A DNA stretch of 64,000 bases from DATNPX01 sp036702975 (GCA_036702975.1 DATNPX010000050.1:1-64000); one strand, 5' to 3'. Positions 44,925-54,425 are shown, counted from the first letter of the stretch. Numbers and translations are program-made. The notes: generated from the letters alone by a model not told the origin.

Positions 44925-45172
44925 TAAGGAAAGATTAAGCAATACTAAGGTTTTTCTCCTCGAAAGGTCTTCTAGACAACAAAATCGTTGTCTAGGAAGT
45001 TGCTGTCGGCGGTAAATATCACTTGTTGGGAAGCTCATAACGGAGGAATCAGTTAAGAGCACTTATTTCTGACAAAAATTGGTAAATAGCCCCCTTTGAG
45101 GGGTGGTCGCCGATATCGGCGCATTCAACCAAGTGAAAGGGTCAAGTTTAAAGCTTGACCCTTTCTGTTATT
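44925..45172 (+). ncRNA. Candidate structured RNA ending in an intrinsic terminator
   Basis: This ORF-free stretch carries four successive hairpins on the plus strand: a stem of 12 pairs with one bulged G (44969-44980 / 44987-44999), a CCCC-GGGG hairpin near 45092-45105, a 12-nt palindrome near 45110-45122, and a perfect 12-bp terminator stem (45135-45146 / 45154-45165). No plus-strand gene ends upstream, so the terminator must serve a transcript starting here. The 5' end is approximate, as no clear promoter is seen. A 6S-like or other small RNA is possible; I match no known family. Confidence 0.5.
45135..45172 (+). terminator. Strong hairpin terminator without an upstream gene
   Basis: A perfect 12-bp stem (45135-45146 / 45154-45165) with a 7-nt loop, followed by a short T-rich tail. 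It is the probable 3' end of the candidate RNA. Confidence 0.7.
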
Positions 45173-45402
45173 TGCTTTGCCCTGATTCAAGCCGATTCAC
45201 AAGCCAAGAACAGTGAAAATCGACTAACAATAATGACACCATATTTAGCATCAGAAATGTTCTTTTTAGCTGCGGATAAAAGTAGCGATTCAAACCAACA
45301 GAGCCAATTTCGGAGAATTATCAGAAGTGGCAGCCGGTCGATTTTGCCCAAGATGGGTAAAACATGCTTAAAGACCGCTAAAATGGTGAATTGAGAGACT
45401 AG

Positions 45403-45430
45403 TTGGGAAATGGCTGCCTGAGGCCATAAT
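45403..45430 (+). promoter_or_regulatory. Candidate promoter of the 1133-aa repeat protein
   Basis: TTGGGA (45403-45408) and CATAAT (45425-45430) are spaced by 16 nt and lie 30 nt before the ATG at 45460. The rest of 45173-45459 holds no gene I can support. Confidence 0.4.
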
Positions 45431-45459
45431 CTAATAGTTGGACGCATGGACGGTGAAAA

Positions 45460-48400
45460 ATGGCGACTGAAAACCCAGGGGCTCGCCTTGGGGACTTACT
45501 TACTAACGCCGGTCTCTTAAAAATCGAGGCCTTGCGAGAGGCAATGCTGACCGCTAAGCAGCAAGGAATGCCGGTTGGCCGCATTTTAATAACATCTGGT
45601 TATCTAACCGAAAACCAGTTACAAGCTGCGGTTCAGGCTCAGTCCATGCTAAAAGACGGGCTGGTCGACATGTATGTAGTCGTCAAAGCACTGGCCATTA
45701 TTGCAACAGAACAGACCAGCCTGGACAATGCGCTGGCTAGGGTGGGTTGGCGCAAACAGGGTGATGCAGTTTCGAATAAGCTCGGTGAGCTCCTTCTGGA
45801 AGCCAATGTAATTTCGCAAGGTGACCTAGACCATGCACTGACGCAATGTCAGACGATCGGGCTTCCGCTTGGAAGAATGCTCGTTTTAACCGGCTGTTTA
45901 AGTGAGCAAATGCTGACTAATGCGCTCAACGCGCAAGTCTTTCTTAGAGACAAAAAGATTAGCCGGCAGCAAGCCCTGACTGGGCTTAAAGCCGCTCAAC
46001 ACCGTCAACTGCCACTGGAAAATGCTCTCGACGATTCAGAGTTTCAACTGCCCAGCGCTACCCACGTGAGGCTCGGAGAGCTTCTAGTAGAGGCAGGTCT
46101 CGTCGATCAGGCAAATTTGATGAATGCCGTTGAGCTTGGTCTATTGCAAGACAAGCTACTTGGACAAGTGCTTCTTCAGCTGAATCTGCTCAGTGACTTA
46201 GATTTGGCCGCCGCTCTTGAATTGCAGAAGATGGTATCAAACGGCGGCATCAGAAGAGCCGATGCGCTGGAACTCCTTAAGCAGTGTCACAGAGAGAAAG
46301 CCGATATCCAGGATGTTTTGAAACGCAAACAACCGTTGGAACGACCAGCTCCTCCTGATACTAAAGACGAACTCTTTTTGGATCAGTTTTTAAAAATCGC
46401 CGGCATTATCACGCAAGCAGATATCGACAAAGCGATAAAACTCGGATCTCAAAATTCAGACATCTTCGGCAAGATGCTGCAATCAGCCGGCATTATGGAA
46501 GAACAGATGGTAGAGGCTTCGCTCGATGCCTACGCATTGGTTTCAGACAATACTCTGACGATGGACCAAGCAATGATCGCTTTGAAAAATTGTCAGGCAA
46601 AGGGTCACAACTTAGAGACGGCGTTCAAAGAACTTGGCTGGGCAGCCGAAGATGATGAAAATGAAGACGAAGGCGCTTATGAACCAGCAGAAACCAGTGT
46701 AAAGACAACGACCAGCGAAATTCAAGAAGAAACCGCACCAATAGCAGACACCCCAAAATCGGCAGTCGAAGCAGCATCATCAAGGGAAGAGTTCAAGCCT
46801 GCGGCTAGCATGGTTCCAAGATCAAACGACCAAAATGCTGCAAGCGATCGCATCAAAACCGGGTCGTTCAGCGCTATTGACAGCACCGAGTCAGTTACAT
46901 CAAGCAAACCAGTCAGCGAGCCAATTGCACCGACTAGCCAGGTTGCAGACAGAGCCAACCCTGTACGCAGCACATCAGAATATCCGATAATCACCCCGGT
47001 TGTGTCGAAACGAACGGTGGAAATCGAGAAGTCTGCTTTCAATCAGCCCCCGGTCGAATCGCCGAAACCAAGCGAAGAGAGAGTGGCAGAGAAGCCGGCA
47101 GAAGAAAAACTGCCAGAGAAGCCGGCAGAATCACTGCAATCTACGCAGAACAAACAGAATACGCCAGATAAGCCCGATACCAAAGCGATAAAATCACCAG
47201 AGGCAGAACGCGTTCCAGTCGTGGAAGGAGGGCCGCCATCCTGGGCCACGCCGGTTGAGGACTTCTCGACCATGTCTTCAAAACCTCTAACTCAGGACAT
47301 ATCGAAGGCTCAGTCCCAAGACTTCGATCAATTCAGCAAGACGGCTGAAGATATGCCGGTCGCAACACCTGATTCAATGTTGACAAACACTTCGAGTTTT
47401 GCGCCACTAAAATCAGCGCCGCCAAATAAGCGCCGTTCTCAATGGTTGGAAGCAATTAGAGAAGAGCCAACTCCTACCATACCTCCGTCCTCACCGGTCC
47501 CAGCTTCATCGGCAGCCACATCGTTGCCAAATCCATCGACCGCTCCTACAGCACCTCAGCCACCGGTCGAAGCACTGGGCGACAACAGCAAGCACTCTGA
47601 ACCATTGTCATTGCCATCTGAGAGCGCATCTTCAGGACCAGCTCCAGCCCAAGCCAACTTTAATAATGTAATCAATCACCTTCATAGAAACGAGACACAA
47701 TCGTCAGCACCACCACTACCGCCACCTATTGAGCCTCAAGAATCCAGCGCGGCGAGTGCTGCAATAGCAGCCTCAGAACCAGCACCAACGCAGGAACTGC
47801 AACCTGCAGCCGAAGTCTCCAAGGCACCATCGGTGGCACCAACAATCGTATCGGGACGGCTATCAAAAGCCCTTCCCCAACCAGCATCGAGCCTGCGCAA
47901 TACAGGTGTTCAACAAACTCCCGGTCAATCAGCCTGGGGATTTGGATCGGCTCAACCTCCGAAAAGCAATCCTTGGGACGTAACAGAAGAAGAAGAAGAG
48001 CAGACCGCAAGTATCGCGCAACCGTCTCATCAACAAGAGTTACAACAGGCACCACAAGCCACACCAGTCCAAGAACCGCCGTCGACACCTGCCACAATCT
48101 CGCCAGCTCCTATCTCAGTTCCACCAACGGCTCCGACTCTGGCTCCAACTCTAGTGCCTGCGGCAGTACCACCACCAGCTCCAACATTGATTCCAGATTC
48201 AATGCAGCCAACAGTTCCGATGCAGCAGAGCCAAGACATGAACCATCAATCAGGCGGCTGGGGCAATACTCAGAAAGCGCCGCCGCCAAATCCGTGGGCG
48301 GCCTCACAGCGAGCGAGTGCCGAAATAGCCATGCCCGCTGGCAGACCAGCCTTTTCACCGACCCAACTAGACATGAGCTTGTCAAATACGGCACCATCGC

Positions 48401-48861
48401 CACAAACATTCTCAGAGCCACCATTTACGCCACCATCCAACCCGTTCGAACCGGCACCAATGACAGCGCAAACCGAGCCAGCTCAGGCAGCAGCACCAAC
48501 TCCAGCCGTGGCACCATACGACCAATCGGGCGCACCCGGTTGGACTTCGTCGGCAAAGGAAAATCCTGGTTGGGGCAGCCAATCAAACCAGACTGAGCAG
48601 AGTTCGTTGTCATCTTTTTCCAATAATCCCGGCTGGCGTCCTTCAATGCCTGAAGCCAATACACCACCGCCTGCACCACTACCTGCACCGGAGCCACCGC
48701 CACCGCCGGCGCCACTACCAACACCGGTTCCGCAACCGCCGGCAGCCCCACCAGCAGAACAAGCTAAGGAAAGCTGGGAATACAATGGGCAAGAAGGCGC
48801 ACCGCCACCAAAGCCGAAAGGGCTGAACGCGTTCATGCCGAAAGTCAAGAAAGACAAATAG
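45460..48861 (+). CDS. Large four-module GspE-N-like repeat protein with Pro/Gln-rich tail
   Basis: A 1133-aa protein. Four modules of about 93 residues (roughly 5-98, 106-194, 202-292, 300-395) each contain the pattern LGELLLEANVISQGDLDHAL plus PLGRMLVLTGCLSEQMLTNA, as in the N-terminal domain of GspE/MshE secretion ATPases. No ATPase domain follows. From about residue 400 to the end it is low-complexity, very rich in Pro, Ala, Ser, Gln and Thr, with scattered NPW/GWG-type motifs (SNPWDVTEEEEE, PPNPWAASQ, NPGWGSQSN). No signal peptide or TM segment is seen, so it is probably a cytosolic scaffold with many binding motifs. It is a paralogue of the gene at 16.3 kb. Confidence 0.82.
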   Translation: MATENPGARLGDLLTNAGLLKIEALREAMLTAKQQGMPVGRILITSGYLTENQLQAAVQAQSMLKDGLVDMYVVVKALAIIATEQTSLDNALARVGWRKQGDAVSNKLGELLLEANVISQGDLDHALTQCQTIGLPLGRMLVLTGCLSEQMLTNALNAQVFLRDKKISRQQALTGLKAAQHRQLPLENALDDSEFQLPSATHVRLGELLVEAGLVDQANLMNAVELGLLQDKLLGQVLLQLNLLSDLDLAAALELQKMVSNGGIRRADALELLKQCHREKADIQDVLKRKQPLERPAPPDTKDELFLDQFLKIAGIITQADIDKAIKLGSQNSDIFGKMLQSAGIMEEQMVEASLDAYALVSDNTLTMDQAMIALKNCQAKGHNLETAFKELGWAAEDDENEDEGAYEPAETSVKTTTSEIQEETAPIADTPKSAVEAASSREEFKPAASMVPRSNDQNAASDRIKTGSFSAIDSTESVTSSKPVSEPIAPTSQVADRANPVRSTSEYPIITPVVSKRTVEIEKSAFNQPPVESPKPSEERVAEKPAEEKLPEKPAESLQSTQNKQNTPDKPDTKAIKSPEAERVPVVEGGPPSWATPVEDFSTMSSKPLTQDISKAQSQDFDQFSKTAEDMPVATPDSMLTNTSSFAPLKSAPPNKRRSQWLEAIREEPTPTIPPSSPVPASSAATSLPNPSTAPTAPQPPVEALGDNSKHSEPLSLPSESASSGPAPAQANFNNVINHLHRNETQSSAPPLPPPIEPQESSAASAAIAASEPAPTQELQPAAEVSKAPSVAPTIVSGRLSKALPQPASSLRNTGVQQTPGQSAWGFGSAQPPKSNPWDVTEEEEEQTASIAQPSHQQELQQAPQATPVQEPPSTPATISPAPISVPPTAPTLAPTLVPAAVPPPAPTLIPDSMQPTVPMQQSQDMNHQSGGWGNTQKAPPPNPWAASQRASAEIAMPAGRPAFSPTQLDMSLSNTAPSPQTFSEPPFTPPSNPFEPAPMTAQTEPAQAAAPTPAVAPYDQSGAPGWTSSAKENPGWGSQSNQTEQSSLSSFSNNPGWRPSMPEANTPPPAPLPAPEPPPPPAPLPTPVPQPPAAPPAEQAKESWEYNGQEGAPPPKPKGLNAFMPKVKKDK

Positions 48862-49101
48862 CAAGAGCACCGCTGGCAATACCAAACCGCCGCGAGATTC
48901 TACGGCCAGGCAAACCGACTCGTACTGCAGCTTTTTCTTGACAGCTCAGCATTAACCTGTAAAGAGGGTTGACGCAAAAAGTTTCAAGAAATAGCCCTAA
49001 AAAGTTCTGATTTAATCTAGATTTCCACGTATCAATATGTGGTATGAATTACCGCTTAAGGGTCTACAAAAACGCGGGCTATGACCTGTCAGGAGAGCGT
49101 G

Positions 49102-49713
49102 ATGTTACAGCATAAAATTCAGTACAAACCATATGCAGAAAAGGATTTCAGTCATCTGAAAGGCTTAACGGGCATTTCGGATAAGACGCTGGAGATTCAC
49201 CTGGGCTTATACGCAGGCTACGTGAAGAACACCAACACACTCAATGAGCGTGTAATCGAGCTAACAGAAAACGGCAAGAGCGGCACCCCGGAATATTCCG
49301 AATTGAAGCGTCGCTACGGGTGGGAATACAACGGCATGCGTTTGCATGAGTATTATTTCGGTAACTTGAAAGCAGGCGGTTCCGAGTTGAAAGAGTCGGG
49401 CGCTGTAGGCACTTTGATGCAAGAGACCTATTCCAGCATTGATGTTTGGAAGAACGACTTTATGAAAGTCGGCGCCATGAGAGGCGTGGGTTGGGCGATT
49501 CTCTTCCAAGATCCCTTCACCAAGACGCTTTCCAATCACTGGATCAGCTCACATGAAGAAGGAAACGTCGCCGGTTTCAATCCCTTGCTCGTCATGGATG
49601 TGTGGGAACACGCTTTCTTGCTTGACTACAAGCCAGCTGAGCGCTCCAAATACATCGAGGCTTTCTTCAGCAACATCGACTGGGCAGCCGTCGAAGCAAG
49701 GCTTCTCAAGTAA
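49102..49713 (+). CDS. Fe/Mn superoxide dismutase
   Basis: Converts superoxide to peroxide and oxygen, supporting an oxygen-exposed life style. The 203-aa protein has the four metal ligands of the family: H33 (LEIHLGLYAGYV), H82 (RLHEYYFGNL), and D166 and H170 (VMDVWEHAFLLDY). The tail FFSNIDWAAVEARLL is typical. The usual paired HH of the first ligand helix is HL here. Metal choice between Fe and Mn cannot be read confidently. ATG 49102 has AGGAG (49091-49095) at 6 nt; ATG 49081 upstream would place the ribosome site within the gene. There is no signal peptide, so it is cytosolic. A terminator follows at 49755. Confidence 0.92.
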   Translation: MLQHKIQYKPYAEKDFSHLKGLTGISDKTLEIHLGLYAGYVKNTNTLNERVIELTENGKSGTPEYSELKRRYGWEYNGMRLHEYYFGNLKAGGSELKESGAVGTLMQETYSSIDVWKNDFMKVGAMRGVGWAILFQDPFTKTLSNHWISSHEEGNVAGFNPLLVMDVWEHAFLLDYKPAERSKYIEAFFSNIDWAAVEARLLK

Positions 49714-49754
49714 GACCTGGCGTTACGACTGAAGTTCAAACAAACATGAAACGA

Positions 49755-49785
49755 GAGCGTCGCTTAAATCAGCGGCGTTCTTTTT
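49755..49785 (+). terminator. Rho-independent terminator of the superoxide dismutase gene
   Basis: A 10-bp GC-rich stem with two G-T pairs (49755-49764 / 49771-49780) is followed by TTTTT. It explains the short Cys-rich ORF across this place, which I do not call. Confidence 0.75.
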
Positions 49786-49955
49786 CTATTGTTTTGGTTT
49801 GTTTGGTTTGTTATTTTTGTTGGTGTTTTTGTTGCTGTAAACTAATCTCTAACGGGTCCTCTAGCGACATGGAAAAAATAGAGATGGCTACAGAAAATTC
49901 GCGTTTTAGTATTACTTATTGCGGGGCTTGAGGTTACAAGCAAAAAGCTGTCAGG

Positions 49956-50228
49956 TTGGCGGCTCAAATTGAAGAAGCACTGCACGAGGAATCGACTCTA
50001 ATTCAGTCTTCGGGCGGCGTGTTCGAAGTGGAAGATAGAGGAGTCTTGCTCTTTTCGAAAAAAAAAGAAAACCGCTTCCCGGAAGAAGGCGAAGTACTAA
50101 CTATTGTATCCGCACTCAGTGAGGGTAAATCTCTTCAAGAAGCACAGGAATTGGGACGCGAAAACGCCCAGAAATCGCCAACCTTCGCTGAATGGTTTTT
50201 CAGTAAGTTTGGGCAAAGCAGCAGTTAG
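49956..50228 (+). CDS. 90-aa protein, unknown
   Basis: A small acidic soluble protein starting at TTG 49956. It has a helical start (AAQIEEALHEESTLIQSSGG), a beta stretch (VFEVEDRGVLLFSKKKENRF) and a helical end (EAQELGRENAQKSPTFAEWF). There is no signal peptide, and the family is not recognised. The composition is coherent and protein-like, and the frame spans most of the gap before cmk. The ribosome site is weak (a CAGG just before the start), so the start is uncertain. It is 87 nt upstream of cmk and could be cotranscribed with it. Confidence 0.5.
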   Translation: MAAQIEEALHEESTLIQSSGGVFEVEDRGVLLFSKKKENRFPEEGEVLTIVSALSEGKSLQEAQELGRENAQKSPTFAEWFFSKFGQSSS

Positions 50229-50315
50229 AGCCTTTTTCATCCGAAGAAACTTGCGCCGTCAGTAAGATTTGGACGTATCATTGTAATTGGCATTCTCATT
50301 CAATGTTTGCAAATT

Positions 50316-51071
50316 ATGATCGAGACTTCGCAGCAGCAAGAAAAGCAGGTAGCACCGGTCGGCAATCAGCCAGACCGAGCAAAGCCGATTTCTCGCCCCA
50401 AGACGGCGCTAAAAATCGCCATCGACGGTCCAGCCGGAGCGGGCAAGTCTACGGTCGCTAAAAGAATCGCCGACAAGTTGGGCTACCTGTACATAGATAC
50501 AGGCGCGATGTACCGTGCCCTCACCTGGCTGGTCATAAAAAACGGCATAGACATCAACGACGAAGCCGGAATTATTGAGTTAGTTCGTACAGCAAAGATT
50601 GTCTTGAAGCCCGGCGACAAAACATCGCGTCAACTTGCACGCGTGTTTATAAACGGACAAGAGATAACCAAACAGATTCGCACCCCTGAGATAACGAAGC
50701 TAACCAGCTCCCTTTCAACAATTGCGGCAGTTCGAGCCTACCTTGTGGAACAACAGCGTACTATGGCTAGCGACGGTGGAGTCGTCCTTGACGGGCGCGA
50801 TATCGGCACAGTCGTATTGCCAGACGCCAACATCAAAATATTTTTGACCGCATCCCCTGAGGTACGTGCAAAGCGGCGTTACGCAGAATTGCGTGCGCAG
50901 GGAGAAGAGGTCAATTTTGACGCCTTATTGAAAGAGATCATAGACCGCGACAATCGTGACACCCACCGCACCATTGCACCACTGTGCATGGCTGAAGACG
51001 CCGTCCTGATTTTGTCAGACAATATGCAAATCGACGAAGTCGTCTCATACATTATCGACCTTTGCACATAG
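50316..51071 (+). CDS. cmk: Cytidylate kinase
   Basis: Phosphorylates CMP and dCMP with ATP. The 251-aa protein contains the P-loop IDGPAGAGKSTVAKRIA (about residues 37-53), YIDTGAMYRALTWL, the NMP-binding block DGRDIGTVVLPDA and the lid-adjacent KIFLTASPEVRAKRRYAEL. About 33 N-terminal residues (polar, Gln- and Lys-rich) precede the core and are longer than in E. coli. TTG 50307 lies 9 nt upstream of the chosen ATG 50316; neither has a clear ribosome site. It converges on the secreted-protein gene with a 20-nt gap. Confidence 0.93.
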   Translation: MIETSQQQEKQVAPVGNQPDRAKPISRPKTALKIAIDGPAGAGKSTVAKRIADKLGYLYIDTGAMYRALTWLVIKNGIDINDEAGIIELVRTAKIVLKPGDKTSRQLARVFINGQEITKQIRTPEITKLTSSLSTIAAVRAYLVEQQRTMASDGGVVLDGRDIGTVVLPDANIKIFLTASPEVRAKRRYAELRAQGEEVNFDALLKEIIDRDNRDTHRTIAPLCMAEDAVLILSDNMQIDEVVSYIIDLCT

Positions 51072-51091
51072 CAACAATTCGTTGATACAGT

Positions 51092-51934
51092 TTAGAACAA
51101 GGCTTCAACGCCGTCGTTTTCCGATGTTCGCGTTACTTGTTCAGGATGCGCAACCTTCTTGTACCCCGCTGGCACTTTAAATAAGTCGTCGGCCACTTCC
51201 GTTGGCTGGAGTGAATAAGTGTGCATGAACTTGTGCACGTCGTTGTCCTGATCGGAATACTGAAATGAGAGCGGAATTCCTGGCTCTTTGGGAAGTCCGT
51301 AAGTGCGCAGCAGAATCAATGTCTCTGGCTCGGGCAAATGAAAGTCATCCGTAAACTCGCCCAGTCCACTGGAAGGAAGACGGTGAGCGCCCTTCTCGTC
51401 CAGCGGTGTATTCCAAAACTCTTTCGACTTGAGCCTAGTCGGTGACTCATATATATTGGCACTGACACCAAATCTAGTGGCGACACTTTTTTTCTTCATT
51501 GGAATCAGAGCCAGATTAACTCCGTATACCACAGCGATGGGCTTACTGAGAGGATTGTCGAACTTATCCAGCGTACATTCAAAATACACTTTTTTGCTGT
51601 CAGATATAGTTGATACACGCCATTGAGGTGGGCAGGCAACAATAGCAGTTCGAGACTGTTTGTTGACGATGCGGATACCTTTTGGCGAAAGGTATACAGT
51701 TCGGTCACCGTCCACCCTATCGGTCTGTTCTAGCAACCAACCTTTGCTCTTCGGCGAACCAACTGCTGTGGAGGAATTTGCCACATTTGAGGGTCTACCG
51801 GCGGCTGCGTCGGAAGCTTTAGCCTGACTTTTATTGGCACTGGAATTCAAGGGCGCAGCTTTAGCAGACGCGCCCGCAAGTAAGAGCGCAACTAACGACG
51901 CGATCCAATGCGTTTTAAGATTCGAGGGGCTCAA
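51092..51934 (-). CDS. Secreted protein with GVNL-LIP-KKK motif, unknown
   Basis: A 280-aa protein with an N-terminal signal peptide (LKTHWIASLVALLLAGASAK, cleavage near AKA-AP), then a flexible Ser/Ala/Lys linker to about residue 65 and a beta-rich domain (about 70-200: DRTVYLSPKGIRIVNKQSRT, KKVYFECTLDKFDNPLSKPI). The motif YGVNLALIPMKKKS recurs in the small protein at 24.8-25.1 kb. I recognise no family. The TTG start overlaps the helicase stop as TTGA (51931-51934), so it is translationally coupled to the helicase, although secretion makes a joint function unlikely. Confidence 0.65.
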   Translation of the reverse strand: MSPSNLKTHWIASLVALLLAGASAKAAPLNSSANKSQAKASDAAAGRPSNVANSSTAVGSPKSKGWLLEQTDRVDGDRTVYLSPKGIRIVNKQSRTAIVACPPQWRVSTISDSKKVYFECTLDKFDNPLSKPIAVVYGVNLALIPMKKKSVATRFGVSANIYESPTRLKSKEFWNTPLDEKGAHRLPSSGLGEFTDDFHLPEPETLILLRTYGLPKEPGIPLSFQYSDQDNDVHKFMHTYSLQPTEVADDLFKVPAGYKKVAHPEQVTRTSENDGVEALF

Positions 51935-54291
51935 AAGTCCTCTTTAACCTCATCGCGAGCGAGAAGCATTTCGGTCTTCCTGCAGAGCTCCACGAGCGCC
52001 TCGGGCATCCCAGGTGCTCGCATAAACTGGCGAATCAGATCGAGTGTCCGACGCAGTGCTCTGACAACGTCGCCTTCATCGAACGTGGTCGCCATACGAA
52101 TATCATCCCATACGGCTCCGTTGGCCCACATCTCAGTTAAACCCGCAAACGTAGGACTGAACTCTATTGGAATATCAATATCGAAGTCGCGCTGCAGCCG
52201 CCAAAGGTTACGACCAATCTTGTGGATCTCCCCAAGTGCAAGATCGACTTGCGGATTAACTCGAGTTCGCACGGCGTCATTGACACGTCCTTCCTCCGTC
52301 ACAAGCGACGTAATCACCGCAGCAAGTTCTGCTGGTGTCAAACGTTCGAGAACACCGCTAATTGCAACTTCGCTAAGGAAAAGCTCATTTGTACCGCGAA
52401 TCCCCGTGGTCATACGACCAAGAGCTGTAGGCTTGTTGGAATCAAGATGACCCTTTATTCGCAGTATGTTGGAGAGGGCTTCAAAGGTTCGCCAATACTT
52501 TGTAGTCTCTTTCGAGATACGTCTGTCAAACTCTTTGATCCGTTTCTCCAACTGGCGCACTCGCTCTGTCTGCTTGCTGCAAGGCTTCTGAACCGGACAA
52601 CCATGACAGGGCATTGCGTAAGCTTCGGCCAGCATGGCATTGATATCGCTGTGCACATTGTCCAGCGCCTGTTGAGCACTCGGTTCGCCGCCCCGCTTCT
52701 GTTCGTGCGGTTTAAGCCCGCGTTCTATTTGTTTCAGTTGCTTGTGTTTGGCACGAATGGCCTCCAGTCTTTTTGCATAAAGCGGAAGGTCTCCAATCTC
52801 AGCCGGACACAAAGGCTGCCGTAGACGCTCCAGTTCACGCTGCCAGAGAAGGTTTTGCTCGTACAAAGGTTCGAGCTGCTGGTTGACTAGGAACTGACCG
52901 AAGCTGCGCTCAATCAGATCGCGTGCGTCTTCAACAGTGTGCCGTTCGAGAAGATTGAGCACCATGCCGTAGGACGGAGTAAAGCGACTGGAAAGAGGAT
53001 CAGGCGGAGCCACCGCCAGCTTGGCCGCATCCTCGACAGGCTCAAAAGGATGATGTGCCACTACTACATGGCCAACTTCATCCATACCGCGTCGGCCCGC
53101 ACGTCCAGACATTTGCAGGAACTCGGAGGCATATAGTTCGCGATGTCCTTCATCCGCCCTTTTGTAAATCGAACTGATCACAGTCGTACGCGCCGGCATG
53201 TTGATGCCCGCCGCGAGCGTTTCGGTGGCAAAAACCACCTTCAAAAGTCCGCGCTGGAAAAGCTTCTCGACCATTGCCTTCCAACTAGGCAACATGCCGG
53301 CATGATGCACAGACATCCCCTCAAAAAGATAAGGAAGGTGAGGATGATTCTGCAAATTGGGATGGTCGGCAACATAATGCGTAACGATATCCCGCAATTC
53401 AGCCTGTTCTTGTGTGTTCAAGAGTGGAATGCCTTTTGCTTTCTTCATAGCTTCCTCGCAGCCGCGGCGCGAGAAGAGGAAATAAATGGCGGGCAGCATA
53501 TTACGTCCGGATAAAACAGCCAGCATATCTGCAGGATGAGCACCTAAGGCTGGAATATTGCGACGCTTGCGGTCTTTATGGAGTGCACCGCGTTTTACGC
53601 CGAAACGGTTTTTGAGCAAAGTGTTGACTTGACGTCCGGGGCTGAGAAGCGGGTAGATGTGCCGGTCACCAAAATAATAAAACCGCAAAGGAACAGGGCG
53701 ATAATCAGACGTCACTAATCCGGTCGGTCCGTGCGTTTCATCGATCCAGGTGGTGAGCTCCTCAGCATTAGCCACGGTGGCAGAAAGTGCAACCAACTGA
53801 ATATCGCGCGGCGCGTAGATAATCGACTCTTCCCAGACTGTGCCACGTTCAGCATCGTTCATATAGTGACATTCATCGAGCACAACGAAAGCCACATTGC
53901 GTAAGTTTTTACTGACGTCACCAAGGATGGTGCCATACAGCATGTTACGAAAAACCTCTGTGGTCATAACGACAATCGGCGCTTCCCGATTGATGGAGAT
54001 ATCACCAGTAAGCAGACCGACTTTGTCTTCACCATACTTCAAACGCAGGTCGTGAAGCTTCTGGTTTGAAAGCGCCTTCAATGGAGTCGTATAGAAGCAA
54101 CGCTTGTTACTGCGAAGAGCCATCTCCACGGCATATTCTGCGATCACCGTCTTTCCGGAGCCTGTCGGAGCGCAAACGACTACGCTGCGATTGTTCTCTA
54201 GATGCGCGATTGCCTCAAGCTGAAAATCGTCGAGCTTGAAACTGAATAATCCGGAAACGTCAATGTTGAGAGATTCTTGCAACTCTTGCAA
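51931..54291 (-). CDS. Ski2-like DExH RNA helicase
   Basis: A 786-aa helicase of the Ski2/Mtr4/HelY group. RecA1 has CAPTGSGKTVIAEYAV (motif I), TTPLKALSNQKL (motif Ia), a DECHYMND box (motif II) and LSATVANAEEL (motif III). RecA2 has ATETLAAGINMPARTT and QMSGRAGRRGMDEVG (motifs V and VI). The DSHCT-type C-terminal helical domain (about 620-786) is typical. A cysteine cluster CHGCPVQKPC (about 553-562) recalls the CHGCP motif of actinobacterial HelY. These enzymes unwind RNA for decay or maturation and are common in Cyanobacteria. Start TTG 54291. Confidence 0.9.
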   Translation of the reverse strand: MQELQESLNIDVSGLFSFKLDDFQLEAIAHLENNRSVVVCAPTGSGKTVIAEYAVEMALRSNKRCFYTTPLKALSNQKLHDLRLKYGEDKVGLLTGDISINREAPIVVMTTEVFRNMLYGTILGDVSKNLRNVAFVVLDECHYMNDAERGTVWEESIIYAPRDIQLVALSATVANAEELTTWIDETHGPTGLVTSDYRPVPLRFYYFGDRHIYPLLSPGRQVNTLLKNRFGVKRGALHKDRKRRNIPALGAHPADMLAVLSGRNMLPAIYFLFSRRGCEEAMKKAKGIPLLNTQEQAELRDIVTHYVADHPNLQNHPHLPYLFEGMSVHHAGMLPSWKAMVEKLFQRGLLKVVFATETLAAGINMPARTTVISSIYKRADEGHRELYASEFLQMSGRAGRRGMDEVGHVVVAHHPFEPVEDAAKLAVAPPDPLSSRFTPSYGMVLNLLERHTVEDARDLIERSFGQFLVNQQLEPLYEQNLLWQRELERLRQPLCPAEIGDLPLYAKRLEAIRAKHKQLKQIERGLKPHEQKRGGEPSAQQALDNVHSDINAMLAEAYAMPCHGCPVQKPCSKQTERVRQLEKRIKEFDRRISKETTKYWRTFEALSNILRIKGHLDSNKPTALGRMTTGIRGTNELFLSEVAISGVLERLTPAELAAVITSLVTEEGRVNDAVRTRVNPQVDLALGEIHKIGRNLWRLQRDFDIDIPIEFSPTFAGLTEMWANGAVWDDIRMATTFDEGDVVRALRRTLDLIRQFMRAPGMPEALVELCRKTEMLLARDEVKEDF

Positions 54292-54407
54292 TTTGGGTCA
54301 CATGTGTGTTCAAGCGCTATTCTAGCAACATCGCCGCCTGAAGGCAGGTCTTGGAAGGTGTCACTTTCATATTGACAAGCAAGGGCGACAGCTGCTGCCA
54401 GTTGCTT

Positions 54408-54413
54408 TATAAT
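54408..54413 (+). promoter_or_regulatory. TATAAT box upstream of tRNA-Pro
   Basis: A perfect TATAAT ends 12 nt before the tRNA. The -35 position (54385-54390, GCGACA) matches only its last three bases. It lies in the gap divergent from the Ski2-like helicase gene. Confidence 0.5.
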
Positions 54414-54425
54414 AAATCGCAGTCA

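Noticed and set aside
45155..45394. A 79-codon ORF before the large repeat protein
   Set aside because: It starts inside the terminator stem at 45154-45165, has no ribosome site and no protein-like pattern.
47050..48780. Repetitive DNA in the large repeat protein gene as a possible satellite or CRISPR
   Set aside because: The repetition follows codons of Pro, Ala, Ser and Gln, with no fixed repeat length or spacers.
48030..48857. Long minus-strand ORFs rich in Gly, Val and Ala opposite the large repeat protein
   Set aside because: They are antisense shadows of the Pro/Ala-rich repetitive coding sequence.
49746..49931. A 61-codon Cys-rich ORF after the superoxide dismutase gene
   Set aside because: It reads through a clear terminator hairpin and T-run; its odd Cys/Phe/Val composition is that of T-rich DNA.
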